Origin: Prochlorococcus marinus CUG1416
GTDB taxonomy: Bacteria > Cyanobacteriota > Cyanobacteriia > PCC-6307 > Cyanobiaceae
Direction: 5' to 3'
Length of the DNA: 64,000 bases
Assembly (NCBI RefSeq): GCF_017695965.1
Contig: NZ_JAAORM010000002.1
Location: 372,001-436,000, forward strand
A program made the position numbers and the translations under genes. Below the pieces are notes generated by a model. It was given only the letters and a program-made list of their open reading frames with translations, was not told where the DNA came from and made no database searches. Position 1 is the first letter of the stretch, and every line of letters begins with the position of its first letter. Below, piece after piece: positions 8,289 to 16,882 of this stretch.

Positions 8289-8858
8289 TTATTTAATTAA
8301 ATTCTCTAGGTAGTTGATTAGATTAAATTTCTTGTATAAATTAATTAGAATCCTTACTACCAGGAAAGTAATTGATGTAATTGATAAAATTGACAAAAAT
8401 CTTACAATTGATAAATCTATCCCATAATAAATTAAAATTTCTGATAAAAAATCAACTTTAGTTGCAAAGTAAAAATAAAGTAATTGCCATGGAAGTATTG
8501 CAATATTATTGATAAAAAATGTTTTTCTCAGAGAGAAATTTATAAAACCTAAGAAGATATTTAATATTCTCGTAATAAATAAATTAGATAATCTAATTAA
8601 TAAAATGTCTCGTGTTTTGATTGATTTATATTTTCTTTCTATCTTTGATATTTTTTTTCCTAAATTTAAAAGATTTATTTTTTTACTTCTTAATAACCTT
8701 CCTAAATAGTAATGAATGAGAATTTTTAAATTTGAAGCTAATGAGACAACAATAAAACCATCAATAAAACCTAGTTTGGAGTAGTAATAAATTACTAAAG
8801 GGAGAGAAGGGAAAGGCGTTAATGAAACTAAACATATTATTAATATTGCCGATATCAT
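8289..8858 (-). CDS. DedA/VTT-like membrane protein, putative
   Basis: 189 aa, strongly hydrophobic and Lys/Ile-rich, with about four to five membrane helices. Near the N-terminus, TPFPSLPLVIYYYSKLGF followed by LASNLKILIHYYLGRLL resembles the re-entrant proline/glycine region and YYLGR end of VTT/DedA (SNARE-associated) domains. These have been linked to lipid transport and membrane potential. The glycines expected in that region are partly missing, so the call is tentative. It is transcribed opposite to the other island genes and has its own terminator. Confidence 0.55.
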   Translation of the reverse strand: MISAILIICLVSLTPFPSLPLVIYYYSKLGFIDGFIVVSLASNLKILIHYYLGRLLRSKKINLLNLGKKISKIERKYKSIKTRDILLIRLSNLFITRILNIFLGFINFSLRKTFFINNIAILPWQLLYFYFATKVDFLSEILIYYGIDLSIVRFLSILSITSITFLVVRILINLYKKFNLINYLENLIK

Positions 8859-9281
8859 TTTTCCCTAGAAATATTAATGAAAAATTTTAACTAAAGATCA
8901 TAAATCATTAAGGGTTAATTATAAGAATTACTAAAAGAATTTATCAAGTTTAATTTTTAGAAAGGATTGGATGGGATTACAACACACTTTTACTCTTGTT
9001 ATAAAATATTTTTCAAGACTATATTTTTAAAACAATTTACCACTTTCCCTAAAAGAAGCTGAATATATAGAAAGCTTAACTAGCTTACATAACTTATATA
9101 AAATAATATTAGTTTTTATTAAATTTAAATTATTATCGATTATTTTTGGAAACTAAATTTAGATAGACATCTTGATTATTGAGCTATAATTATTTGATAA
9201 GATGCATTTTAAAAAATAAAAAAAGAAAATCAATTAAAAGTATCAATAGATAAAATCACTAGATGGGGTTTATACCAACGA
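8859..9281. other. Long upstream region of the secretion operon
   Basis: 423 AT-rich bases between divergent genes. They must hold the promoters of both the membrane gene (minus) and the secretion operon (plus). A TATAAT at 9185-9190 is a possible -10 element for the operon, but no good -35 sits at the right distance. No ORF supported. Confidence 0.4.
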
Positions 9282-9938
9282 GTGATGGTAGAAAATTTAG
9301 TTGACTTAACCTTGAAAAATGTTCAGTATCCACTGGCTGAGAATATTAGAGAAATTACCAAATATTGGTGCCAGAAAAAACAAATTAAAGGTGAAGAAGA
9401 ATTAAAAATTTGGAAGGAAAAAAATGGTTTTAATGAGGATCAATGGAATGACTATATAACTCGCAAATGGAGATGGACAAAATGGTGTATGGATAAATTT
9501 AGCGAAAGAATACCTAATTATTATCTTGATAAAAAATCAATGCTTGATAAAGTCGAATACTCACTCATTAGAGTTTCATCTGAGAATTTAGCAAATGAAC
9601 TTTACCTTCGAATAAAAGAAAAAGAATCCACATTTGAAGAGATAGCAAAAAAATATTCTGAAGGACCAGAAAAACAAACTCAGGGAATTATAGGCCCAGA
9701 CCCTATTGGGAAAGCTCATCCTGCTCTGGCAAAATTACTTCAAATAAGTGAAAAGGGACAGTTATGGATTCCTAGGAAAATTGATATGTGGTGGATTATT
9801 GTAAGACTTAATTACATTAAAAATAGCTCACTGAATGAGTCATTGTCTAAAGAATTAGCTTTAGAATTAGGTTCGAAGTTTATTCAAGAATTAATGAATG
9901 ATAAATCATTTGACAAACTAAATGAATTATTAGAATAA
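9282..9938 (+). CDS. Parvulin-type peptidyl-prolyl isomerase of a type I secretion operon
   Basis: 218 aa. Residues about 1-85 are a helical SurA-like N-terminal part (tryptophan-rich: WCQKKQ, KWRWTKWCMDKF). Residues about 90-175 form a rotamase (parvulin) domain with ANELYLRIKEKESTFEEIAK and the GIIGPDPIGKAHPAL loop. There is no signal peptide, so it acts in the cytoplasm. The start is GTG at 9282 or ATG at 9285. It is followed after 4 bp by the ABC exporter, so the two are cotranscribed. It probably keeps the RTX protein unfolded or hands it to the exporter. Some cyanobacterial C39-containing exporters are known to be neighboured by parvulins. Confidence 0.8.
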   Translation: MMVENLVDLTLKNVQYPLAENIREITKYWCQKKQIKGEEELKIWKEKNGFNEDQWNDYITRKWRWTKWCMDKFSERIPNYYLDKKSMLDKVEYSLIRVSSENLANELYLRIKEKESTFEEIAKKYSEGPEKQTQGIIGPDPIGKAHPALAKLLQISEKGQLWIPRKIDMWWIIVRLNYIKNSSLNESLSKELALELGSKFIQELMNDKSFDKLNELLE

Positions 9939-9942
9939 AAAT

Positions 9943-12906
9943 ATGGTCAAATTTAACCAAAATATCGAGAGATCAGAACTCAAGAAGATATTTAACTTTT
10001 CTGAGAGAGAAGAAGGGGTTTTTGATGAACATATTTCATATGTAACATTAGAAGCAGGACAAAAATTAAATAAATTTGGTGAGGATATTCCGGGTGTTTT
10101 TTTGATAGAAGAAGGAGAAATGAGATTGCTTGGCATGGATATTAATAAAGAAATATTTACTATTGAAAAATTTTCAAAAAAACAATTAGTTGGAGCTCAG
10201 CAAATATTAAGTGGTACTAATAAAGTATCTTTAGCTGCAGCATCAAATGTAAAAGGAATTCTAATTCCAACAGATATTTTTCTCGATTTCCAGAAAAACA
10301 AAACTATAAAAGAATATTTTAGACAACTTACTTTGAATGAATTATTTCTTGCAATCAGTGAAAATGAAAAATTACTTGATACCTATGAAATCTTCGGTAT
10401 TTGTAAAAAATTCTTAAAAGAGAATATCAAAGTTAATCAATTCGATATTGGTGAGAATTTTCTTGATGATTCATCTGAGTTTTGGCTAGTAAGTAGTAGC
10501 AATATAGATAATTTCCCAATTGGTTCTTTAATAAAATCACCCTTGAAAATTAAAATTAATGGAGAAATGCCAGGACGTCTTATCCCATTAAATAAATGTG
10601 ATTGGTTAATAAAATCAAAAGATGAAAAACCAAAAGAAAAAATTTACATTGATGATGATGATATTTATTCCAATTTTAAAAGCAGTAAATTTAAAAAAAA
10701 GAGAGATGCATTTGAGGATAGATTCGGAAGACTTAATAAAAATATTTCATATCCTCATAGTTCCGGGGAAGGTTCTTTAGAAGAGACTCTCGCTTGCTTA
10801 AGAATGTTATCCCATAATTTTGATTTACCTTTCAGGAAGGATTTACTTAAGCGTATTATTGGAGAACAGCTACTATCCTCCAGAAATGATAAATTAAGCA
10901 TCTTTCAACTAGCTGCAATATGCGAGTTGTTAGGATTGAAGAGTTCTATTTTAAAACCAGATTCTCCAAAATTACTTGAGAGAATACCTTTGCCATCACT
11001 GACTTTCGTAAAGGACCATCCAGTAATTATTTGGGAACAGAAAGAAAAAAGGATACTTTTAAGTGATCCATTAAGAGGGCAAAATTGGATAAAAGTAGAA
11101 GAGATTTTCAATGAAGAGTTTTGTAAAAACATTCAAATATTATTTGTCGAACATACTGTAAATTCTCCAAGAGCAAGATTTGGTTTGAAATGGTTTTTCC
11201 CAGCATTAAAGAAACATAGAAATAGCCTTATTCAAGTTGTAATTGCCAGCTTCTTTGTTCAATTACTAGGTCTTTTTAATCCACTTCTAATTCAGCAAAT
11301 TATTGATGCCGTTATCTCTCAAGGGAATTTAAGAAGTCTGAATGTTCTTGGCTCACTTTTAATTGCAATGGCTATTGCACAGGCAATTATTGGTTCACTT
11401 CGCACTTATCTATTCACTGATACAACTAATAGGATGGATATTTCATTGGGGGCTTCAATTATTCATCATTTATTTAGACTTCCGATTAATTATTTCTCCA
11501 CAAGACCTGTAGGGGAAGTGAGCAGTCGAATAAATGAATTAGAAAAAATAAGAAACTTTTTAACAGGCACGAGTTTGACAGTAATACTCGATTCAATTTT
11601 CTCTTTTATCTACATATGCGTAATGCTTACTTACTCAGTGAAGTTAACTTTTTTTGCATTAGCTGTTGTGCCCTTCTTTATAATTCTTACCTTGACCTTG
11701 TCCCCAGTTATTAGAAAACAATTGAGAGATAAAGCTGCGTCTAATGCTCGAGTTAGTAGTCATCTTGTTGAGACGCTTACAGGTATGGAAACTGTCAAAG
11801 GACAAGGTATGGAATCCCAAAGTGAATGGCAATGGGAAAAATTTTATGGCCGTCAAATTCAAGCGGGCTTCAAAAATACTATTACAAGTACTGCTGCTGG
11901 ATCTGCTAGTAATTTCTTACAGCAGCTTTCTGGCTTAATTGTTATTTGGACTGGAGCCCTAATTGTTTTAGATGGGAAAATGAGCTTAGGTCAATTAATA
12001 GCATTCAGAATTTTATCTGGATATGTTACAAATCCATTATTGAGATTGGCAACTTTATGGCAAAACTTTCAAGAAACAATTATTTCATTAGAGCGACTTT
12101 CAGATATTGTTGATCAAAAGGAAGAGATAGAAATTTCAGGAATTAATCAACCTCCACTCGCACCAATTAAAGGGAGAGTTAAATATGAAAAAGTAAATTT
12201 TAGTTTTAATAATAAGGTTCCTCTTCAACTTTTAAATATTAATTTTGAGATTATTGAGGGAAGTGTGATAGGGATAGTTGGAACTAGTGGATCAGGGAAA
12301 AGTACCCTATTAAAATTACTAACAAGATTTTATAACCCTAATGAAGGTTGCATTTATCTTGATGGCCAAGATATCTCAAAAATTGATCTTTACTCATTAC
12401 GCTCACAAATTGGTTTGGTTCCTCAAGATTGTTTTCTTTTTGATGGTTCTATACAGGACAACATTGCACTAACAAAACCAGAAGCAAGTGCAGAAGAAAT
12501 AAAAAATGCAGCTAAGATTGCATGTGCTCATGATTTTATTGAAGAAATGAGTGCAGGATACGCAAGTTCTGTTGGAGAAAGGGGATCAAATTTATCTGGG
12601 GGCCAACGACAAAGGATTGCTATTGCAAGAATGACTTTGATGCAACCAAATATGCTTATTCTTGATGAAGCAACGAGTGCTTTAGATATTGATACTGAGA
12701 TAAAAGTTATACAAAATTTAGTAAATAATTTTAAAGGTAAGACTATTTTCTTTATTAGTCATAGGTTAAATAGGCTAACTTTTTGTAATCAAATATTGGT
12801 TCTTAATAAAGGAGTTTTAGAAGAAAAAGGGACTCATCAGGAATTAATGATTTTAAATGGTCGCTACGCCACACTTTATCGTCAACAAGGATCAGAAATA
12901 AAGTGA
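9943..12906 (+). CDS. Type I secretion ABC exporter with cNMP-like and inactive C39-like domains
   Basis: 987 aa, inner-membrane exporter of the HlyB class. Order: cyclic-nucleotide-binding-like beta barrel (about 15-110, YVTLEAGQKLNKFGEDIPG), a linker, a C39-peptidase-like domain (about 260-400), the membrane domain (about 415-700), and the nucleotide-binding domain. That last domain has Walker A GTSGSGKST (about 780), signature LSGGQRQR (about 884) and Walker B MLILDEATSALD. In the C39 domain the catalytic cysteine position (ECGLACL in active enzymes) reads EETLACL, while the His (DHPVII) and Asp (DPLRG) regions remain. It is therefore a non-cleaving C39-like domain, as in RTX exporters. 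A 4-bp GTGA overlap couples it to hlyD. Confidence 0.92.
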   Translation: MVKFNQNIERSELKKIFNFSEREEGVFDEHISYVTLEAGQKLNKFGEDIPGVFLIEEGEMRLLGMDINKEIFTIEKFSKKQLVGAQQILSGTNKVSLAAASNVKGILIPTDIFLDFQKNKTIKEYFRQLTLNELFLAISENEKLLDTYEIFGICKKFLKENIKVNQFDIGENFLDDSSEFWLVSSSNIDNFPIGSLIKSPLKIKINGEMPGRLIPLNKCDWLIKSKDEKPKEKIYIDDDDIYSNFKSSKFKKKRDAFEDRFGRLNKNISYPHSSGEGSLEETLACLRMLSHNFDLPFRKDLLKRIIGEQLLSSRNDKLSIFQLAAICELLGLKSSILKPDSPKLLERIPLPSLTFVKDHPVIIWEQKEKRILLSDPLRGQNWIKVEEIFNEEFCKNIQILFVEHTVNSPRARFGLKWFFPALKKHRNSLIQVVIASFFVQLLGLFNPLLIQQIIDAVISQGNLRSLNVLGSLLIAMAIAQAIIGSLRTYLFTDTTNRMDISLGASIIHHLFRLPINYFSTRPVGEVSSRINELEKIRNFLTGTSLTVILDSIFSFIYICVMLTYSVKLTFFALAVVPFFIILTLTLSPVIRKQLRDKAASNARVSSHLVETLTGMETVKGQGMESQSEWQWEKFYGRQIQAGFKNTITSTAAGSASNFLQQLSGLIVIWTGALIVLDGKMSLGQLIAFRILSGYVTNPLLRLATLWQNFQETIISLERLSDIVDQKEEIEISGINQPPLAPIKGRVKYEKVNFSFNNKVPLQLLNINFEIIEGSVIGIVGTSGSGKSTLLKLLTRFYNPNEGCIYLDGQDISKIDLYSLRSQIGLVPQDCFLFDGSIQDNIALTKPEASAEEIKNAAKIACAHDFIEEMSAGYASSVGERGSNLSGGQRQRIAIARMTLMQPNMLILDEATSALDIDTEIKVIQNLVNNFKGKTIFFISHRLNRLTFCNQILVLNKGVLEEKGTHQELMILNGRYATLYRQQGSEIK

Positions 12907-13916
12907 AAAGATTAAAGGAAAAAATAAAAAAAATATCATTTCTTAATAAATTTAATTCGTTTAATGATCAAGAATTACGTTATAAACCAACCCTATTTTG
13001 GAGTCAAGCACTCCTTTGGGCAATTATTGGAAGTGTTGGATTCGGGTTTGTTTATTCAATTATTGCTCGTATTGATGAAGTTGTTATCTCAAGGGGGGAG
13101 TTGCAAGCACAAGGTGCAGAAAGGCCTATAAAGGCACCTTTTAGTAGCTTAATTAAAAGTTTAAATGTAGCAGAAGGGGAGAAGGTTAGAGAAAATCAAA
13201 TATTGATTGAATTGGATGTAAGCAACTTTGAAGCGCAATATGAAGGTATAAATTCAAAATTAAATAGTTTGCTTATTACAAAAAACATTAAGGAAGAGAT
13301 TGTAGATCGTTTGGTTTTTTTAAACGAGGAAGGAGTAATCTCGCTTATTGAATTGTTAGAGGAAAGGGATTCACTACAAAAGATTGAAGCAGATATTTTA
13401 CAAGTCAAAGCTAAGGTGAAAGAATTAGAATTTGAATTGGATAGAGCGAAATTAGTATCCCCTGCAAATGGAACCGTTTTTAATTTAATCCCTTCTAACG
13501 AGGGCTATTACGCTAGCAGTGGGGAAACTTTGTTGCTTATAGTTCCTGAAGGTGATTTAGAGGCAAAAATATTTCTTAGTAATAAAGATGTAGGTTTTGT
13601 AAGACCCAATATGAATGCTGAGATTAGGGTTGATGCATTTCCTTTTACTCAATTTGGTTCAATAAAAGGAGTTCTTAAATCTATAGGTCAAGAGTCTCTA
13701 CCTCCTGACAAACAAAATTCAGAATCTCGTTTCCCAGCATTAGTAGAGTTAAATAAACAATTTTTAGAATTAAATAGTAAAAAATATAAATTGAAATCAG
13801 GCCAAAGTGTATCAGTAAATCTTATTGTTAGAGATAAACCATTAATTACTCTATTAACTGATTCAATAGAGAAAGCGTTTGATGCTCTTCGCAGAATAAA
13901 ATCAGACCGTAAATAA
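12903..13916 (+). CDS. HlyD-family membrane fusion protein
   Basis: 337 aa periplasmic adaptor joining the ABC exporter to an outer-membrane TolC. It has a short cytoplasmic N-terminus, one membrane anchor (LLWAIIGSVGFGFVYSIIA, about residues 38-56), a biotinyl/lipoyl-like half motif (IKAPFSSLIKSLNVAEGEKV), a short coiled-coil hairpin (about 120-180), then the second lipoyl half (SPANGTVFNLIPSNEGYYAS) and a beta-barrel domain. The coiled coil is short compared with E. coli HlyD. The GTG start overlaps the exporter stop. No tolC is in the island, so a chromosomal one must be used. Confidence 0.92.
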   Translation: MKRLKEKIKKISFLNKFNSFNDQELRYKPTLFWSQALLWAIIGSVGFGFVYSIIARIDEVVISRGELQAQGAERPIKAPFSSLIKSLNVAEGEKVRENQILIELDVSNFEAQYEGINSKLNSLLITKNIKEEIVDRLVFLNEEGVISLIELLEERDSLQKIEADILQVKAKVKELEFELDRAKLVSPANGTVFNLIPSNEGYYASSGETLLLIVPEGDLEAKIFLSNKDVGFVRPNMNAEIRVDAFPFTQFGSIKGVLKSIGQESLPPDKQNSESRFPALVELNKQFLELNSKKYKLKSGQSVSVNLIVRDKPLITLLTDSIEKAFDALRRIKSDRK

Positions 13917-13989
13917 TTAACTTAGGAATGATTAGAAAATTATTAATTCTTCAACTATTATATTTCTAGATACTTTACCCACTCATAGA

Positions 13990-15897
13990 GTGATTGATAA
14001 AGATAATAAAATTGATGGTAATTTTTTTCACAATAAAGCTTGTACATGTTCAGCATGTAATGGAAGCAGTGGAGGAGAAGAAAGTCCATTTGAAGGTGAC
14101 AACTCAAAGGCTCCTTCGAGCGCTGGAACTTATCAAGAATTAGCGACCTTTATAAGAACTGCTTGGAGTATTGATAGAAAATATAATTTATCTTCTACAG
14201 GGTTAAACCCAAACAATGGCAAACTTCTTTATAACTTTTCAAGTGGATTTTCCTTCTATGGGACTCCTGATAGTGACGGGATTACGGAAGGTAGGAAGAC
14301 CTTGGCAAGGGAAACTTTTAAATTAATAGAGGCTACTACTGGAATTGATTTTGAAGAAACATCAAGCACAGGATCTGATACAGATTTTTATTTTAAAGAT
14401 AGTGAAAACTTTTCAGCTTATTGTGGAGCGACTGGATATTCTTCTGGAGTAGATTTTTCTTATATTAATGTTGGATACTATTGGTTTGACGGAGTTTCTA
14501 GTTATACATCATCAAATTTAGGCGACTATACCTCTCAAACCTATACTCATGAAATTTTGCATGGCTTAGGTTTATATCATTTAGGTAACTATAACGGAAA
14601 TTGGAATTGGGATGAATTGGCATACACCAATGATTCTTGGCAAGCTTCTATAATGTCTTACGTAGCTCAAAATAATAATCCAAATATTTCAGCAGATAAA
14701 GCTTTTATTCAGACTCCTATGGTTGCTGATTGGATTGCATTAGATGACATTTACTCTTCAGAAGGTTTTGGTTTGAGTAATGCCTTTCACGGAGATACAA
14801 TTTATGGCTTTAACACAAATATTTCTTCTGATGTAAGTTTGATATGGAATCAATTCTCTACAAATGCATCTTCTTCTGCTTATACCATTGTTGATGGAAA
14901 AGGTAATGATACTATCGATCTTAGTGGATTTAGCGATAACCAAACTATAGACCTCAGACCAACTGAAAAGTCCTCTTCAACTCCTTATGTATCTAATATT
15001 GGAGGTCTAAATGGTAATTTATGCATAGCACCAGGTACTTATATAGAATCAGCGATAGGCGGATCTGGTAATGATGAGTTAATAGGAAATAATGAAAACA
15101 ATACTTTAAATGGTGGCTCTGGTAACGATACTTTAATCGGAGGAGCTGGTGATGATACCTATGTTGTTGATAGCACCAGCGATACCGTTACAGAAAAATC
15201 CTCAGAAGGAACAGATTTAATACAATCTTCTGTTACTTTCACCGCTTCTAATAATGTAGAAAATCTAACTCTTACAGGTTCGGGCAATATCAATGCAACT
15301 GGTAATACTTTAGATAATACTCTTACAGGTAATACTAGAAATAATACTTTAAATGGTGGCTCTGGTAACGATACTTTAATTGGGGGTAATGGAGATGACA
15401 TTCTTATTGGTGGAAATGGAAATGATACTGCACAATTTTCTTTAGATATATACAACTACAAAGTTTGGAAGGGAACAAATTTAATAGTTACTGATAAAAA
15501 ATTAAATCGGGGAGGTAAAGATCAACTTTCTTCAATAGAAACTATTTCACTTAATGGAACATCAATTGATATCTCAAATTTACGTACAGGAATGTATGTT
15601 CATTCCAATAATTATCAACTTCTTGGAGATAATGGCTCTGTAACTTTTCATACTGGTTGGAACGACAATACTAGTAGTCTTTGGGATGTTGTTGCAGCAA
15701 AGAATAACTCTTCTAGTTTTGAAGTTTTGTTTGACGGTACTGGTAGTTGCGACGGTCAAGTTCTTGTTTGGACTACGAACTCTAGTGGAGCTTATGTTTC
15801 TGAGAGTGGTTGGCTTACTGATGCTCAAGCAACTGCTGCTGGCTATGAATCTATTTTTAATATGGATTTAAATAATAATGGCTCAATAGGTAGTTGA
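13990..15897 (+). CDS. Secreted RTX zinc metalloprotease, serralysin (M10B)-like
   Basis: 635 aa. The zinc motif HEILHGLGLYH is at about residues 187-197, and the Met-turn SIMSY at about 219-223 is followed by the family segment ADKAFIQTPMVADW. Calcium-binding RTX nonapeptides (GGSGNDTLIGGAGDDT; GGNGDDILIGGNGNDT) lie at about 356-395 and 452-478. The C-terminal ~100 residues (GWLTDAQATAAGYES, then DLNNNGSIG) form a domain seen at the end of cyanobacterial RTX exoproteins. There is no Sec signal; export is expected through the C-terminus by the T1SS just upstream (73 bp gap). GTG is the only plausible start after an in-frame stop at 13933. An unusual CTCSACNG cysteine cluster lies near residue 15. 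Confidence 0.92.
   Translation: MIDKDNKIDGNFFHNKACTCSACNGSSGGEESPFEGDNSKAPSSAGTYQELATFIRTAWSIDRKYNLSSTGLNPNNGKLLYNFSSGFSFYGTPDSDGITEGRKTLARETFKLIEATTGIDFEETSSTGSDTDFYFKDSENFSAYCGATGYSSGVDFSYINVGYYWFDGVSSYTSSNLGDYTSQTYTHEILHGLGLYHLGNYNGNWNWDELAYTNDSWQASIMSYVAQNNNPNISADKAFIQTPMVADWIALDDIYSSEGFGLSNAFHGDTIYGFNTNISSDVSLIWNQFSTNASSSAYTIVDGKGNDTIDLSGFSDNQTIDLRPTEKSSSTPYVSNIGGLNGNLCIAPGTYIESAIGGSGNDELIGNNENNTLNGGSGNDTLIGGAGDDTYVVDSTSDTVTEKSSEGTDLIQSSVTFTASNNVENLTLTGSGNINATGNTLDNTLTGNTRNNTLNGGSGNDTLIGGNGDDILIGGNGNDTAQFSLDIYNYKVWKGTNLIVTDKKLNRGGKDQLSSIETISLNGTSIDISNLRTGMYVHSNNYQLLGDNGSVTFHTGWNDNTSSLWDVVAAKNNSSSFEVLFDGTGSCDGQVLVWTTNSSGAYVSESGWLTDAQATAAGYESIFNMDLNNNGSIGS
15100..15380 (+). repeat. Intragenic direct repeat coding RTX motifs
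   Basis: Two identical 38-bp copies (15100-15137 and 15343-15380), 243 bp apart and in the same frame, encode NTLNGGSGNDTLI of the RTX calcium-binding region. The nucleotide identity (not only protein identity) points to a recent internal duplication or gene conversion. Confidence 0.85.
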
Positions 15898-16033
15898 TAT
15901 TTATACCCGAAATATACCCGTTTTGTTCCCTATTAGAGGGTAACTGAGAGTTACTCTAAAGAACTAACTTAAAATTTAAGAAAATAAAAAAATCCTAAAA
16001 GGAGTTGTCTCTTCAGAAGTCAGTTAAGTAGTA

Positions 16034-16120
16034 CGGAGGGGGTGGGATTCGAACCCACGGTACCCTTGCAGATACGCTAGTTTTCAAGACTAGAGCCTTA
16101 AACCACTCGACCACCCCTCC
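16034..16120 (-). tRNA. tRNA-Ser(UGA)
   Basis: 87-nt minus-strand tRNA with acceptor stem GGAGGGG/CCCCTCC, discriminator G, D arm, anticodon arm CTAGT-CTTGAAA-ACTAG (anticodon TGA), the long variable arm expected of serine tRNAs, and a T arm with GGTTCGAATCC-type sequence. CCA is not encoded. It is the integration target of the island: its 3' half is duplicated at 6783-6838 and its 5' half at 16248-16288. Confidence 0.97.
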
Positions 16121-16495
16121 AGGCAAAAAATATTAAATTTTTAGCTTTTTAATTATATCAAAAGATGGTTAAAATTTTCGGAACTGATCCGGAACTTCAA
16201 GTCAAGTTGTCTTCCAAATCACAGGTATAACTAAAACTAAATCTATCTTTCAAGACTAGAGCCTTAAACCACTCGACCACCCCTCCAGAGGGTTATTCAG
16301 TTTTGTTGAACAAAAAACCATAACACAAGAAATTAGCCACAGTCTATAATTCAAAGATTAAAAAAATTATTTAAAGAAACTATTTTGAGAGTGGTATTTT
16401 ATTAATAATGACGGGTTAATCGTTGTAATAGTCTATTATTAGTCACATTTAATCAACAAAATTAGTTTACATAATTATTCTGACACCCAAAAAAA
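16121..16495. other. Gene-free region right of the tRNA
   Basis: 375 AT-rich bases. The only recognisable content is the tRNA-Ser 5'-half duplicate at 16248-16288. No supported ORF. Confidence 0.5.
16248..16288 (-). repeat. Duplicated 5' half of tRNA-Ser(UGA)
   Basis: 41 bases identical to the 5' half of the tRNA at 16034-16120 (from the anticodon loop through the acceptor 5' strand and two flanking bases). The fragment breaks in the anticodon loop, sharing only tttcaaga with the other half-copy at 6783-6838. It is therefore complementary to that fragment. It cannot come from the same simple integration and suggests a second insertion or excision event on this side. Confidence 0.9.
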
Positions 16496-16645
16496 TCATC
16501 CAAAGTTAATATTTTGCTGAAATAAACCAAATAAGTTGTTCCCAACTATGGCAGCAATTATTAAAACGAAGGCAACTATGGAGAAAAGAGCACTTACATC
16601 TTTTATGTCATAAGGTGCTTTAAATAAAGGTTTATGGTCTGCCAT
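16496..16645 (-). CDS. Small single-helix membrane protein
   Basis: 49 aa. MADHKPLFKAPYDIKD is a polar N-terminus, followed by one membrane helix (ALFSIVAFVLIIAAIVG) and a short Gln/Asn tail. The size and topology resemble small thylakoid-complex subunits, but no family is recognised. ATG start, with good protein-like composition for such an AT-rich genome. Confidence 0.65.
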   Translation of the reverse strand: MADHKPLFKAPYDIKDVSALFSIVAFVLIIAAIVGNNLFGLFQQNINFG

Positions 16646-16740
16646 GGTTATAAATTTATAGAGGGGTATTAAATCATATTATTTTAATGCTTCAGAAAAT
16701 TATTTATTAATTTTTCAAGTTTTAGATAAGACAAAAAAAA

Positions 16741-16763
16741 ACCACTAAAAGTGGTTTTTTTTA
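16741..16763 (-). terminator. Rho-independent terminator (bidirectional)
   Basis: Hairpin ACCACT-aaa-AGTGGT flanked by runs of A on the left and T on the right, so it can work on both strands. On the minus strand it would end the transcript of the DUF4278 gene just upstream. Confidence 0.75.
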
Positions 16764-16780
16764 TTTATTGGATAAATGAA

Positions 16781-16882
16781 CTAGCTTGTGTAAGCTTTTC
16801 CTCTATAAGTTAGTTCGTTATGCTGCTTTTTAGCGGCTTCTTTGTTCTGGACGTATTTTTGCCCTCTGTAAATTAGAGTCAT
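16781..16882 (-). CDS. DUF4278-family mini-protein
   Basis: 33 aa. The N-terminus MTLIYRGQKY and the C-terminal LTYRGKAY match the short DUF4278 signature (a repeated YRG motif) found in many cyanobacterial mini-proteins of unknown function. A GGAG Shine-Dalgarno precedes the ATG. The ~90 bases upstream are relatively GC-rich and structured, and a strong terminator follows. Confidence 0.8.
   Translation of the reverse strand: MTLIYRGQKYVQNKEAAKKQHNELTYRGKAYTS

Larger units (their letters stand above)
6839..16033. mobile_element. tRNA-Ser-associated genomic island
   Basis: The segment is bounded on the left by the displaced tRNA-Ser 3' half (6783-6838) and on the right by the intact tRNA-Ser. 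That is the geometry produced by site-specific integration at a tRNA. The direct-repeat core in the anticodon loop reads tttcaaga. Contents: methyltransferase-like protein, DedA-like membrane protein, and a type I secretion operon with its RTX metalloprotease. There is no recognisable integrase, helicase or capsid gene, so the element is either a degraded or satellite-type one, or was mobilised in trans. Tyrosine-recombinase elements of Prochlorococcus that use tRNA sites are established in general; assigning this island to them is inference. Confidence 0.7.

Noticed and set aside
6839-16033. Prophage or CRISPR in the island
   Set aside because: No capsid, terminase, integrase or repeat-spacer structure was found on either strand.
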